This document shows, piece by piece, positions 54,578 through 64,000 of a DNA stretch of 64,000 nucleotides; the first letter of the stretch is position 1; every line of letters starts with the position of its first letter. The translations under genes were made by a program, and so were the position numbers. The notes under the pieces were generated by a model. That model did not search any database and was not told the origin of the DNA. It worked only from the letters and a program-made list of their open reading frames with translations. The stretch comes from Heliocybe sulcata (lineage: Eukaryota > Basidiomycota > Agaricomycetes > Gloeophyllales > Gloeophyllaceae), in the NCBI GenBank assembly GCA_004369045.1, contig ML213517.1, positions 626,757 through 690,756 of the forward strand. The letters are read 5' to 3'.

Positions 54578-55520
54578 ATTGTAGCAGTTCTAGCGCGCTA
54601 TGATGAGGCGAAGGACTTCTGTTCGATTCGATGTACAGGGCGCGTCGCGAGAAAGTGACAGAAGTTCCTTCTGAACTGGATGGGTTGGCAGAGGACGATA
54701 GGCAGGGATAACTTGTAAGTTTTGGCTCGAAAATGTATACGGCGAGCTCGTTGTTGCGAGTGTTGGCGGCAATAGAGCAGAGGTGTTGTTTCGGGCAGAG
54801 TTTCGGGCAGAGATAGTTACAGAACTCGTATGCCCTGGGTAGTTCTAAAGAGGAGGGACTGGATGGGAGTCTGGTCGTGCGACAGACGATGGCCATCTGG
54901 CGTTGTTCAATCTCCGCTCGTACCTGGAGTCCTCGACCTTCACTGGAAATTTAAAGCCGATTCCTTTTGCATGATTTCAACATATCAAGCTTTATGCTTC
55001 ATTGTCCTAGTTTCTGGATGGACCTGTGAATTAGCAAGCTCCGTAATACCCTACTGCTCATTATATAAATAAGTATGAAAGATTGTTACCACCTCTGCAA
55101 GGGACCGGGTAAAGCCGAGCGGACCGCGACTCTCCGCATCTAACATTTAGGACCAGAAGGTACGACATGAATCGGGTTTGTTGCACTTACGACCAAACAG
55201 CGCATTATGCACATGATTATTCGCCGGTATCCTCCAGAGAAGCTCAGATGACCCAAGAGTCTACAGAGAAAATGGGAACAAAAAGCAAACATCACCGTAA
55301 AGTCAATTCATTTGTCGCTGCGCGTCTGCCATGCAAATTCGTGTCTGCGAAATGCTTCTATGACACGCATGATCTCCGCGCTGAGAACAAGGACCTTTGG
55401 GAACAGACTTTCAAAGGCGCGAGAGACTGCCTGCGGGTTGTTGATTGTCGGCCTTCTCAATGACACCGTCGCAGTCCGCGATCAAGCGCTGGAAGTTCCG
55501 AAGCCAAGGTGCTTCAGTGT
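54578..55520. other. Intergenic, DHH1 promoter side
   Basis: No gene is recognised. A plus-strand frame at 55167-55463 is open but has no family match. Confidence 0.4.
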
Positions 55521-56794
55521 TTATGCATTATGAGTAGCTCCAGCACATGGAGCCTTGGGCATTCGCGTGCCAGGGTGGCTAAACTCTGTAACACTGGAAG
55601 TGCCATCGTCGTGACATGCCAGTAAGTGATTGAGAGTCTCCAGATTCTTCCAACATGGAGCTGGCCAGCGATGAGATATCTTCATGTTCCAGAAACAGAA
55701 AAATGCGCGCAAACTCCAAGTAAAGCAAACGCCATTCAGCCAGATCACGGAGGAAGGAAAGGAGCGACTTGGCTCCATATAATAATCCGCCATCGGATGA
55801 TACCAGGAAGTGCACCTCCAATCTCTGCAGACGCGGAAACTTGAAAGCTCGGAAGAGTGCTACGTAGCAGCCCATCGCTTTCATCCGAATTTCGGCTCTA
55901 ATAGACTTGAGACGCGGTGCTGTCAGCGCCTCGAATAACTGCGAGACGTTTGACATAGGACCCTTGACATCGATCTCCTGGAGGTTGCTGAAACAACACT
56001 CCCGTTTGAACCCGTACAGACCGTTCACCTTGATGGCGAGTTTGACGAGATGATACGAGGAGGCAAGTCGCATGCATTCATCCGAATTCAGGGGAGACTG
56101 CTATCCATAAACGTTGTCTTCCAGGATATTCACCGCGGCGATGGTGAGTTCTTCAGGTTCCCGATGGCCCCTAGACGGTGAACGCTGACGTCGCCGTCAA
56201 TAGTCAGGCTCTTCAACGAGGGTGATCGTCTGGCGAGGGCACACATGAAGACAGAACGGCCTGGTAGCTGTCGGCACACCAGTCTTCGTGTACTTTCATG
56301 TCGATGTCGATGTCAATTCCTCTCAAGCCAGGCACCAAGAAGACAACAGGATCGGCTGTGAACGCCCTCGACGACCTATATAGCAGGACACGAAGGTGGG
56401 GTAGCAGGTTGAAGGATTTCACGGACCCGCGACAACGCTAAGTCATCGATGGCATCTGTCTGCAGGTCATGATCCAGTGCGGGGACACGGCATGCATGCA
56501 TCCGGAATTGCGATAGCTCGCCGACATGAAGCTCCAGCATCTCCTCGGGATGCATGCAAGGTCCCACAAGCAAGCTCGTATACATAGATGACTGATACCT
56601 GAGCCTCGAAACATATGGAGGAAGTCGAGAAGCGGCTCCTGTGAGATCGGTTTGCACCATAGACGTCCAACACAGAAGAACAATGTCCAACAGGCGCAAG
56701 AGGCCGCCGCAGTGTCGTTGAAGGCATTGTCGGCCTCACCCAAAAAACAGAAGATCTCCAGGAGAACGTCTTGATGAGTGACAGGGGAATGCAT
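55521..56794 (-). pseudogene. Broken F-box/LRR gene
   Basis: The 5' end reads VTHQDVLLEIFCFLGEADN followed by AAASCACWTLFFCVGRLW, an F-box-like start as in agaricomycete F-box genes. Downstream, LRR-like stretches follow, such as NLLPHLRVLLYRSS and GLRGIDIDIDMKVHEDW. The fullest piece (55579-56073) has SNLQEIDVKGPMSNVSQLFE, APRLKSIRAEIRMK and FPRLQRLEVHFLV. The pieces lie in different frames: one shift is needed near 56155 between SVHRLGAIGNLKN and LTIAAVNILEDN, and a TAG at 56101-56103 stops the frame just before the 55579-56073 piece. No intron with good signals removes these. I therefore call it a pseudogene; an unusual intron set is the alternative. Confidence 0.6.
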
Positions 56795-57125
56795 ACCAGC
56801 TGAAGCGTCCTAATGTTGACTTGTACTGAGGCTCAGCCAACTGAGAGGAGTGGCCGTCTGGAAGAAGTGAGTCTGTAGTGGCGGCCTTAGATGCTGTGCT
56901 AGTACGAGTTGCGTAGGAAGGCATCTCTGTAGTGGCCAAAGTGCCTCTTGCGCTAAGTGCCGCTGCGTGCGTCGCTCTAATCTGCAGCACATAGTCTACA
57001 GCACTTCAAATTTTGACGGACAATGTTGCAGCACCGTCGGCTTGACCTCTTGAAGTCTGAAGGTCGTTGCCTCGTATCAGGTTACGAAGAATATGCCGGG
57101 AAAGCCCTCCAGCTGCACCCCTCCT
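56795..57125. other. Short intergenic region
   Basis: No gene or repeat is recognised between the broken F-box gene and the membrane-protein gene. Confidence 0.4.
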
Positions 57126-59472
57126 TCACGTGCTTGATGACATCGACTGCTCGTCTGAATCCTTGACAACAGCCGAACCCGTGTCGGCAGCGTTCATAGA
57201 AGGTTCATAGAAGGCACAGCAAACACTACCATGCAGTCCTTCATCCGCCCTTTCCGCTGCGCTCTTTACAGGAGCTTGGAAGAGCGCTGCGTACTCAGAG
57301 GAACAATCATGATGGAGAGCAGCCGGAGTAGGGAAGATTGCCAGACGAAGGTGATCCACTGCAGTTTTCAGAATCCCGAATCGCTTCTGGTAGAGCTTTT
57401 GCGTGGCCATACCTCGGCGATGGAAACGCCATGCTGCCGATAAAAGGTGTCGGCCGACCGGACGTTGTGAGTATAACCTGAGTAATGTCAAATCCCTGGA
57501 TGCGTCTGACCAAAGTCATGGCCCTGGGACTGTAGAGGAGCCTACGAACACGAGGCTATCAGGGGAAGCCCCTGGTCCAAGACGAAAGCCCTCCACTCAT
57601 GCGGACACATGCCTAGAGATGCAATTGCCAAGACGGAACAGTATACAAGAAATCCGCCCACACCTTTCCGTGATACAAGTGACGGTCCAGTCCCAGCCCG
57701 GATGAGAACAACGACATGCACTCCTGCCAGCTGTGCACATACCCCATCGCAAACCCGCCAATACCAGTGGGAAAAGGCCAGTATCGAAGCCGCTAGCCTG
57801 ACGAGAAGCCAACTTTCCCAGCACCTTTCAAATTCACCCAACCAATCCTTTCTCGACATGTGCTCGAACGCAAACAGACGCCCAAGGCAAGATACGAGAT
57901 TCCTCCAGACCCGGTATCGCAATGACGTCGCCTCTGAGTACGGATCGGAGAATGCAAGTGTGCAGACTCGAAGCACCTCCTCTAGACCGGAAGCCCTGTG
58001 GTCTCGCCAATGAGCCAGAACCGCCGTCATACTTAGTGTCGCAGAGGAAGACTGGGCCACGATAAGATAGTGAGCAAAATCTCCCTGCAAGCTCGGCGGC
58101 ACAAATGGCGCACTGAGAGCTATGGCAAGCTTGAGCTTCTATCGCCCCTTGTCTGAATAGCAACCGTCACACGTCCGGGTATTAACCGTTTCTATTGTCC
58201 TGCCTACCAGAAGGTCTGAATCAGAGGCCTAAGCATCTCGTGGAGCAATCCTTGACCGAGAAGCCTGTTAAAGCCGACCCTAGTCCAAAGCAGTCTTAAT
58301 TAGCTAGCAGCATGTACGCACCGGGAGTCTAAAATACATCGACTCGGAGACGTCTGATAGCGTTCCGTTCGCCGCAGCATTCCTTCTTCTATCAGCGCCC
58401 AGGGCGCATATAGGGAGGTCAAGGCATCCAGTGCAGAAGCTATTGGGAAGGTCGCCCAGGCGCAGCGAGAAGCATATTGCCAGTAATCGCACAGTGTATT
58501 GACAGAACTAGACCAGGATACAGCGTGACAGTGAACATCTCTTGTCAACGGCTTCAGTGCATGCATTCCGCACAGCGTACATTGAGTCGGCCACACCGGA
58601 TGCCGAAGGAAGGAAGGCGTCCGCGAGCCGCAAGCCTCGAGCTTCGGAGCCATCGAGAAATACACCCGGCGTCCACACCGGAGCGTATATGCGAGTCGAA
58701 ACACCAAGTCGACCTTGCGAAGCTCCTGCAGGGAAGCCCCACTCATCCCTGCGTACGGGTATATACCAAAGATCGTGCCCAAACGTCCATACGCGCCTAA
58801 GAACCCTAGCACGCCCAGTGAAACAGGAGCAACTCGCGCTAGACCCACCGGGCACAGATAGAGCCACTAGTAAACCTCAGATAGCCTCGTTCCTCATTCA
58901 CCGGGAAGATCGGCAGAGGTGCGGCCAGGCAAGGAGCGCTTTCACTACTCGAACGAGCCCGGGATCGTGGTGCTGCTGCGCTGGATCGATGACGCCCTCG
59001 GCCGTACTTCTCCTGTGCACAACACGGATAGCCGAGATGATACAGAGCCAATGAACGGCCAAATTCCTGTGGTGGTCGCTCTTCGACAAATCGGAGAGTG
59101 CGCGCTGAGAACGTCCAGGCATTGATTCTGGTTCCTGTTCACGAGTGTCGCCGAGATTCTAGCACGATAGTGAAAGAGACTGTTCAGGAGATATTATCCG
59201 CGGTACTTCTCCGTTCACCTCCATTAGCGAACGAGATCTGAAAAACAGCTCAATAGCTATACGAGATCTGGAGACGACCTCATGTATATACGCAGCCAGC
59301 CCAACGAGAACGAGGACAAGTAGCCACTCCGGCGCCCTGCCGTGAAGGTGATAAGAACGCCCATGCTTCGTGCGCGAATACAAGCAGTAAATGGGCCGTG
59401 GCGGCAAAGCTACGATAGAAGAACCAACGCAGGGCAGGTCGTCCTGACGTCGTCCGCCGGCGTGAAGACATC
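57126..59472 (-). CDS. Unrecognised multi-exon membrane protein
   Basis: Several long minus-strand stretches look like exons of one protein. From 5' to 3' they are: WLLVLVLVGLAAYIHEVVSR (about 59270-59330); LAVHWLCIISAIRVVHRRST (about 58995-59055); the 58300-58848 stretch with GFLGAYGRLGTIFGIYPYAG, LVFRLAYTLRCGRRVYFSMA and ALDALTSLYAPWALIEEGML, ending at a good GTGCGT donor; the 57542-58150 stretch starting KLKLAIALSAPFVP and containing DFAHYLIVAQSSS, LVRLAASILAFSHWYWRV and GFLVYCSVLAIASLG; and a last soluble part ending in DEQSMSSST with a stop at 57126. There are probably five or more hydrophobic segments and a Ser-rich tail. I do not recognise the family. I could not fix every exon border, so the limits are approximate and decay in places cannot be excluded. 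Confidence 0.45.
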
Positions 59473-62400
59473 GGACCTCATTGCACCTCTGCGCCTACGT
59501 CCATGCATGGGGGTGTTACACAGACGAACTGATTCCGAGATTCCTGACCGCGTAGGCGCACGATGCGGGTAAACCGATAACAGCGGACGCAATTCACTCG
59601 CCTTCCAGATCGATATTGCCACTGATTTGATTCCGTTCCTTCGCTGCGTAGACCCCCCGGGTGGTGATTGTCAGCAATCTCCGTCAATATTGCATCCGGT
59701 GCGAGGGCGCTCGAGTCCCTCCTTCGTCCTGGCTGACTGTCAAACTCGGCCCCCTTCCCCAATTCACTCTACAAAAATACACTCCAAGGTTAGCTTTGCT
59801 AGAACAAGAACAAGGCCAAGGTCACCAGCCAAGGAAGCGTCCCACACGCCCCCTTCTCCCGTCCGGAATCCCGCTCCCTGGTGGGACCTTCGACCCCGAG
59901 GTCTTCTCGCCACCAGTTTCCCCGCATGACGAGAGCGCATACACGCACCCCCAAGCGCCAACTACCAGGCCCGATCTCCCCTATCATACCCCCGTTCCTG
60001 CGCACTCAAACCAGCACGCTCGATCTCACCCTTCCTCTCGCCCATCAATTACATACAGCCCAAGACCACCACGCGCGGAAAGAACCAAACCACTCACCGA
60101 CCTTAATCCAATCTCAGGGGGGTCACGAAGCGCCCAAGCCTCTCGGACTGATAGTTGCTAGCTGCCAGATGCTGCGCGCTCGTAACAGTTCCCTTTCAAC
60201 TGCACCCGCTGGTTTATGACATTGTACGCCAGACAGTTGCGGGGTTGTGGCGCAGCAGGGTGTGACCAGAAGACAAAAGTCGCTGGTGGGCGCCGATAAG
60301 TCCACGTCGCTCGGGACCGAGCCTCGACCCCAGCCCAGACCCATCACTCCAACTCTCACTCCACATTTCCCTGCCCATGCGATCGACCACCGAAGACGTT
60401 CTCCACACCCCACCCGAACGAAGACAGGATTAGATTAATGGTCTATATATTCTAGGCAGTAGAGACGAAACAGTGAACTTGAGAGCGACAAGGGGAATTC
60501 AGTGTGGGCTTGTGATACAGTGGGTCCGGTGGTGAGGTTGATGGGACGATGCAAAGAGGTGACCATGTTGAACGAAACCGAAAAGAAAAACTGGAACCAG
60601 AGAAGACGAAAAAATCCATAGCACAAACGACGGCTGGGTCACCGTTGCCCCCCTCCATCCGGAGATCCAGCCCTCCACCCTTCTCCCTCCTCCTTCCGAC
60701 ATTGACATAGACAAACACCCTCGACGTTTCTTCTTCTTCTTTTCCTCCCCTCGCTCCAGGACGTGGCCTTCGTGTTTACATGCGCGCTTGGTAGCGAGTG
60801 GTACAGTGACAACGATGCAGTGGACAGTAGGATTACGCGTGGCAGTAGAGTTGGTTCGCAGCGGTTGACGGCGCATATATGCAGGGTGGGCACGGCGGCT
60901 AGGAGCGTACGTGGTAGCGGCAGTCGTCAGCGACGACGGGGACAATCTGGCTTGACAAGCCCGACAGCCCGGCAGTAGTGCTATCTGCGCGCGATGTAGC
61001 GCCAGTACTGCGGATTTGGCGGCTCAGAGCCCATTCTCGAGTCATCTGTGTCGGGCGGGTCAATCAACCGGCAAGAAAAGCAAGACGACAAAACTCACGG
61101 GCTTGGATGCACTCCCATACATCGACGCATCGCACGCGCGGGTTCCACACAGAGCACTGGCTGAATAGACCCCAATGCAAATTCGGCTCCCAGATTCTTG
61201 TTGCATTTCCGACGGTGGTGGGGCGAAGGACGGCGTCGGTGGCCATGGGCGTTGGTTGCGTCTGAGCCATGGTAGGTGTTGTCGATGAGACAGATATAGC
61301 GTGGAGGCCTGCCTCGGCAACGGTGAAAAGTAAGAGACCTGAAAAAACTGCGGGACAGGCTTTAATATGGGTAGCCAGGGGCAGAATTGGGACTGGGCAC
61401 GGGCATGGCAGCTTATAAGCCCGTGGACGAAGGCGGTAGGGACCCCGATGGGATCTGTGACTGCTTTCGAGCTGCTTTGTCATCACCGTGGAGACCAACC
61501 ATTTCAGGCAGGAGCGCCCCAGCAACTTCCACGATCATTCTGGACAAATCGAAAGGTGATGCTGTGACGTCGTCGCGTCCTCGGCTTTTACGGATCCCCT
61601 GCGCTCGCTGTCCTATGAAAAGCCCGGGCGTGTCTTTGCAGCAGACAGCAGCCACGCCGCGCTACCCTGACTGGTCAGAGTCTGAAACGCCTGCCACTTT
61701 CACCGAGTGAGGGTGCTGTGCGCTGATTTGATACATGTTATCCCCAGCTCGCCGCTGGCCTGGCCAGGTGATTGCGCCCCATAACGCGTAAGCCCTCCGA
61801 CGGAAATCCAATCGCCCGGTGTCTGCTCGCAATTGGTGGGCCGCAAGCGCATGCGATCATCGAATCGCAGTTGGGGTCCAATGGCGCAAACTCCAGACCG
61901 CAGTCTCCTCGCAACCGCACCTCCGGGCCAAACCTTCCCCCGGCAGTTCCCATTGGCCTCGGCGCCCCGGCAGGCATGTCCATATTTGGTAAGGACGCAG
62001 TGATGTCACATTATCTGGGGTATCTCCTCCCGCCATCGCTCTGGCCTATGGGAGTTCCCGGTCCATTGCCAACGTCACAGACCTTCTGCCTTGCGCATGA
62101 ACTTCGGAGAACAGGCTGGGACGAGCACCCATAGTCGCCTCCAAGATCCGCGCCGCCGTTCCAGAAAACAGAGGCTGGAGGCTACTCAACCACTCGTTGA
62201 TGTCGGGCCCCCAACTCGCCGAGAAGTACCCCGGGCGGTACCCGAAGATTGCGAGCCACGGCCGCGGTTTGTCACGCGACTGGTAGCGTGGCCGTGATCG
62301 GTTGCAAAGTGGCCTTTTGTGGGACTCGGATGACGATCTTATCGATGAATATAAGGATGCTCCACGCACGAGATGGCGGGTTTATCTGCACCTATCACTC

Positions 62401-62797
62401 CAATACAAACTCCCTTGGACCACACAGATCCTTCCGCGTCCAGACCCGCCGTAAACCTACTCCTCCTGTCCCGCCATCCGTGCTGTCGACCAATCCCAGT
62501 GGGCCTGCTGCCGACCATAGCCGCGCTCGGACACAACACGCTTCATCTCATGCCGTACGCCCTGTCCCGTATTCACCCTGCACTCGTCTTTCAAACCGCT
62601 CCCGACACTCGCCGCGTCCTTACACGTACAGCACCTCTCCGATCGGCGTTTCGCATCCTCGCTGCCTGTGGGCGCCAAATTCCCATCATGACCCTATTGT
62701 TCTAGCCAGTCTCCGCGCAAAAACACCCGTACTGCACTTCGGCATCCAAATTGCATCTACCGTTGTGAGCAAGGCTGTCCCCGGCCCAGACCCGCCC
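59473..62797. other. 3.3 kb pyrimidine- and proline-codon-rich DNA, no gene
   Basis: Many frames are open on both strands at once and give Pro/Arg/Ser-rich translations, as expected from GC- and CT-rich DNA without coding function. No domain, TM protein or RNA gene was recognised. Confidence 0.4.
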
Positions 62798-62915
62798 TGT
62801 GCAAGATCGGGTCAGACCGCAGGCTCTGTTATCAGGCCAACTGCGCGATATTCAAGCGGACGTGTTGTGCAAGATCGGGTCAGACCGCAGGCTCTGTTAT
62901 CAGGCCAACTGCGCT
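62798..62915. repeat. Direct duplication, about 50 bp, 68 bp apart
   Basis: TGTGCAAGATCGGGTCAGAC and the following 30 bases up to CAGGCCAACTGCGC occur at 62798-62847 and again at 62866-62915 with no difference seen. The duplicated unit including spacer is 68 bp. The identity points to a recent tandem duplication. Confidence 0.9.
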
Positions 62916-64000
62916 CTTGATATTCAAAGTCGCGCAGCACTCAGCAACGATATCTCCGCTGTGCGCACGCCAGATGCGCACACCCCGAGGCCGCCGTCTC
63001 CAGGCACATCTGACCTTTTCTGACCATACACTTCGTATCGATTTGGAGCCAACTCATTCGCAGGCTTTCCTCCCCCCTCTCCAATCCGGACTACAAGAGG
63101 TACATACGCAGGACAAACCCACCCACGCGTCCTCCCATGACCCCATCCCCTCCATCCTATCCAAGTATACGCTCCACTCACCTGCTCCTCGCTCCCTTCC
63201 AAATACGAAGGGCCTTCGAGATTTACGCTACGGCCTTCGCACCCCCAGACGGACACCCTCCTTCCAAATCCGCCCTGTCCTCTCGGTAATCTGGGGCCTC
63301 CGGCCAAGATGGCTAGGTCCGAGATGCCTTTGTCACGGTATCAATTCAAGAGCCAACTTATAATTAAACTTGGATCTTGCTGGGAGTCGTGTGCACGAGA
63401 TTAGCTAGGGCGCTCCCAGGATGGTCCGTGATGGCTCCGCCGCGCTCGTTTAAGCAGGCCTGCCAAAACCAAAAATCGCAACTCGGAAGCGCACGTGAGG
63501 AGGAGTGGGACGTAAGGGGTAGATTTGTATTTTGCTCACCGCCGGCAAGTCCCAGTGAAGACCATGTGTGCGGACGTCGATCTTACTTCGGGGTTGTGAA
63601 CAGTGAAAGTGAAAGTGAAAGTGAGCGGGTACCTTCTCTACTATATAGCAGTGGTGTAAACTGCTCACACGACCGTAATGTATAATCTCTCAGGCATCAC
63701 GCCGCGCACCCATGGGAAGGGTCAGCAGTCGTCGACTCCATTTCCGCGTATACACTGACCACGTCGATCTTTCCCCATTACGAGACCCCGGGGCAAGGTT
63801 GAATGTATTGGATCATACCCTTCCTGCCTATATCCGGTGCGGCGAGGCGTCAGCAGACCCACATCGGTGGTATTGGCGGGTCTAGGATAAGTTACGCTCT
63901 TATTGGCAGCGCATGTCCTCTGCCGTGGACCAATACGTCTCTCCTGAGTACGCCTTGATATGTCACGGCTGGCCGTAATAATGACATATCGAGAGCGCTC
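62916..64000. other. End of window, no gene recognised
   Basis: Frames are short and overlap on both strands. A GAAAGT microsatellite lies at 63603-63623. Confidence 0.4.
63603..63623. repeat. 6-bp microsatellite
   Basis: GTGAAA repeats about three and a half times. Confidence 0.75.

Noticed and set aside
53294-54603. Plus-strand frames over the DHH1 gene
   Set aside because: They are shadows of a highly conserved minus-strand coding sequence.
61064-61525. Minus-strand frame of 153 codons with a hydrophobic stretch
   Set aside because: No conserved motif, no convincing start, and other frames are equally open here.
59627-62920. Several Pro/Ser/Arg-rich frames of 100-220 codons
   Set aside because: They overlap on both strands, have no domains and reflect base composition.
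1-64000. CRISPR arrays, operons or bacterial insertion sequences
   Set aside because: None seen; the gene structure is eukaryotic throughout.

Overview
The window looks like nuclear DNA of a basidiomycete, most likely an agaricomycete (inference). Genes are split by many short introns of about 47-75 bp with GT..AG ends. The gene set includes a basidiomycete-type pair of sesquiterpene synthases, a fungal DUF1769 protein, F-box/LRR-like genes and a COMT-type O-methyltransferase. A tRNA-Ser gene and TATA boxes also fit a eukaryotic chromosome. There is one 245-bp assembly gap (31837-32081).

Layout. 0.9-4.8 kb: a Dal5-type anion transporter (+) and a JMJD4-like oxygenase (-). 7.6-11.2 kb: two convergent, paralogous sesquiterpene synthases, each with a TATAAAAG box about 120 bp before its ATG. 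13.3-15.0 kb: a DUF1769 protein and tRNA-Ser(AGA), both (-). 16.4-29.5 kb: a cytochrome P450 (+), an amino-acid/GABA permease (-), a secreted or membrane protein of unknown role (-), an LRR-like protein (+) and a salicylate-hydroxylase-like FAD monooxygenase (-). 29.9-35.6 kb: a repeat island around a small intact gene for the succinate dehydrogenase assembly factor SDHAF2. 35.7-41.2 kb: an EngB-type GTPase (+), an O-methyltransferase (+) and class II fructose-bisphosphate aldolase (-). 41.6-54.6 kb: an 81-residue membrane protein, an MFS transporter with a very long central loop, an HSL-type alpha/beta hydrolase, a DXD glycosyltransferase and the DHH1/DDX6 RNA helicase. 55.5-59.5 kb: a broken F-box/LRR gene and an unrecognised multi-exon membrane protein. 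From 59.5 kb to the end I can support no gene.

How the genes fit together. Housekeeping genes (JMJD4, SDHAF2, EngB, FBA, DHH1) alternate with accessory metabolism. The two terpene synthases would make sesquiterpene skeletons, and the P450, FAD monooxygenase, O-methyltransferase, hydrolase and transporters are the kinds of enzymes that decorate and move such products. They are spread over about 45 kb and mixed with housekeeping genes, so a single biosynthetic cluster is only a hypothesis.

Points of most interest: the inverted synthase pair; the repeat family with a recurring CCGCTCANTATC motif; the chain of micro-exons in the aldolase gene (12, 6 and 11 nt) and in the EngB gene (13 nt); and the unidentified membrane protein at 57.1-59.5 kb. 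Exon borders were read by eye from splice signals and protein continuity.
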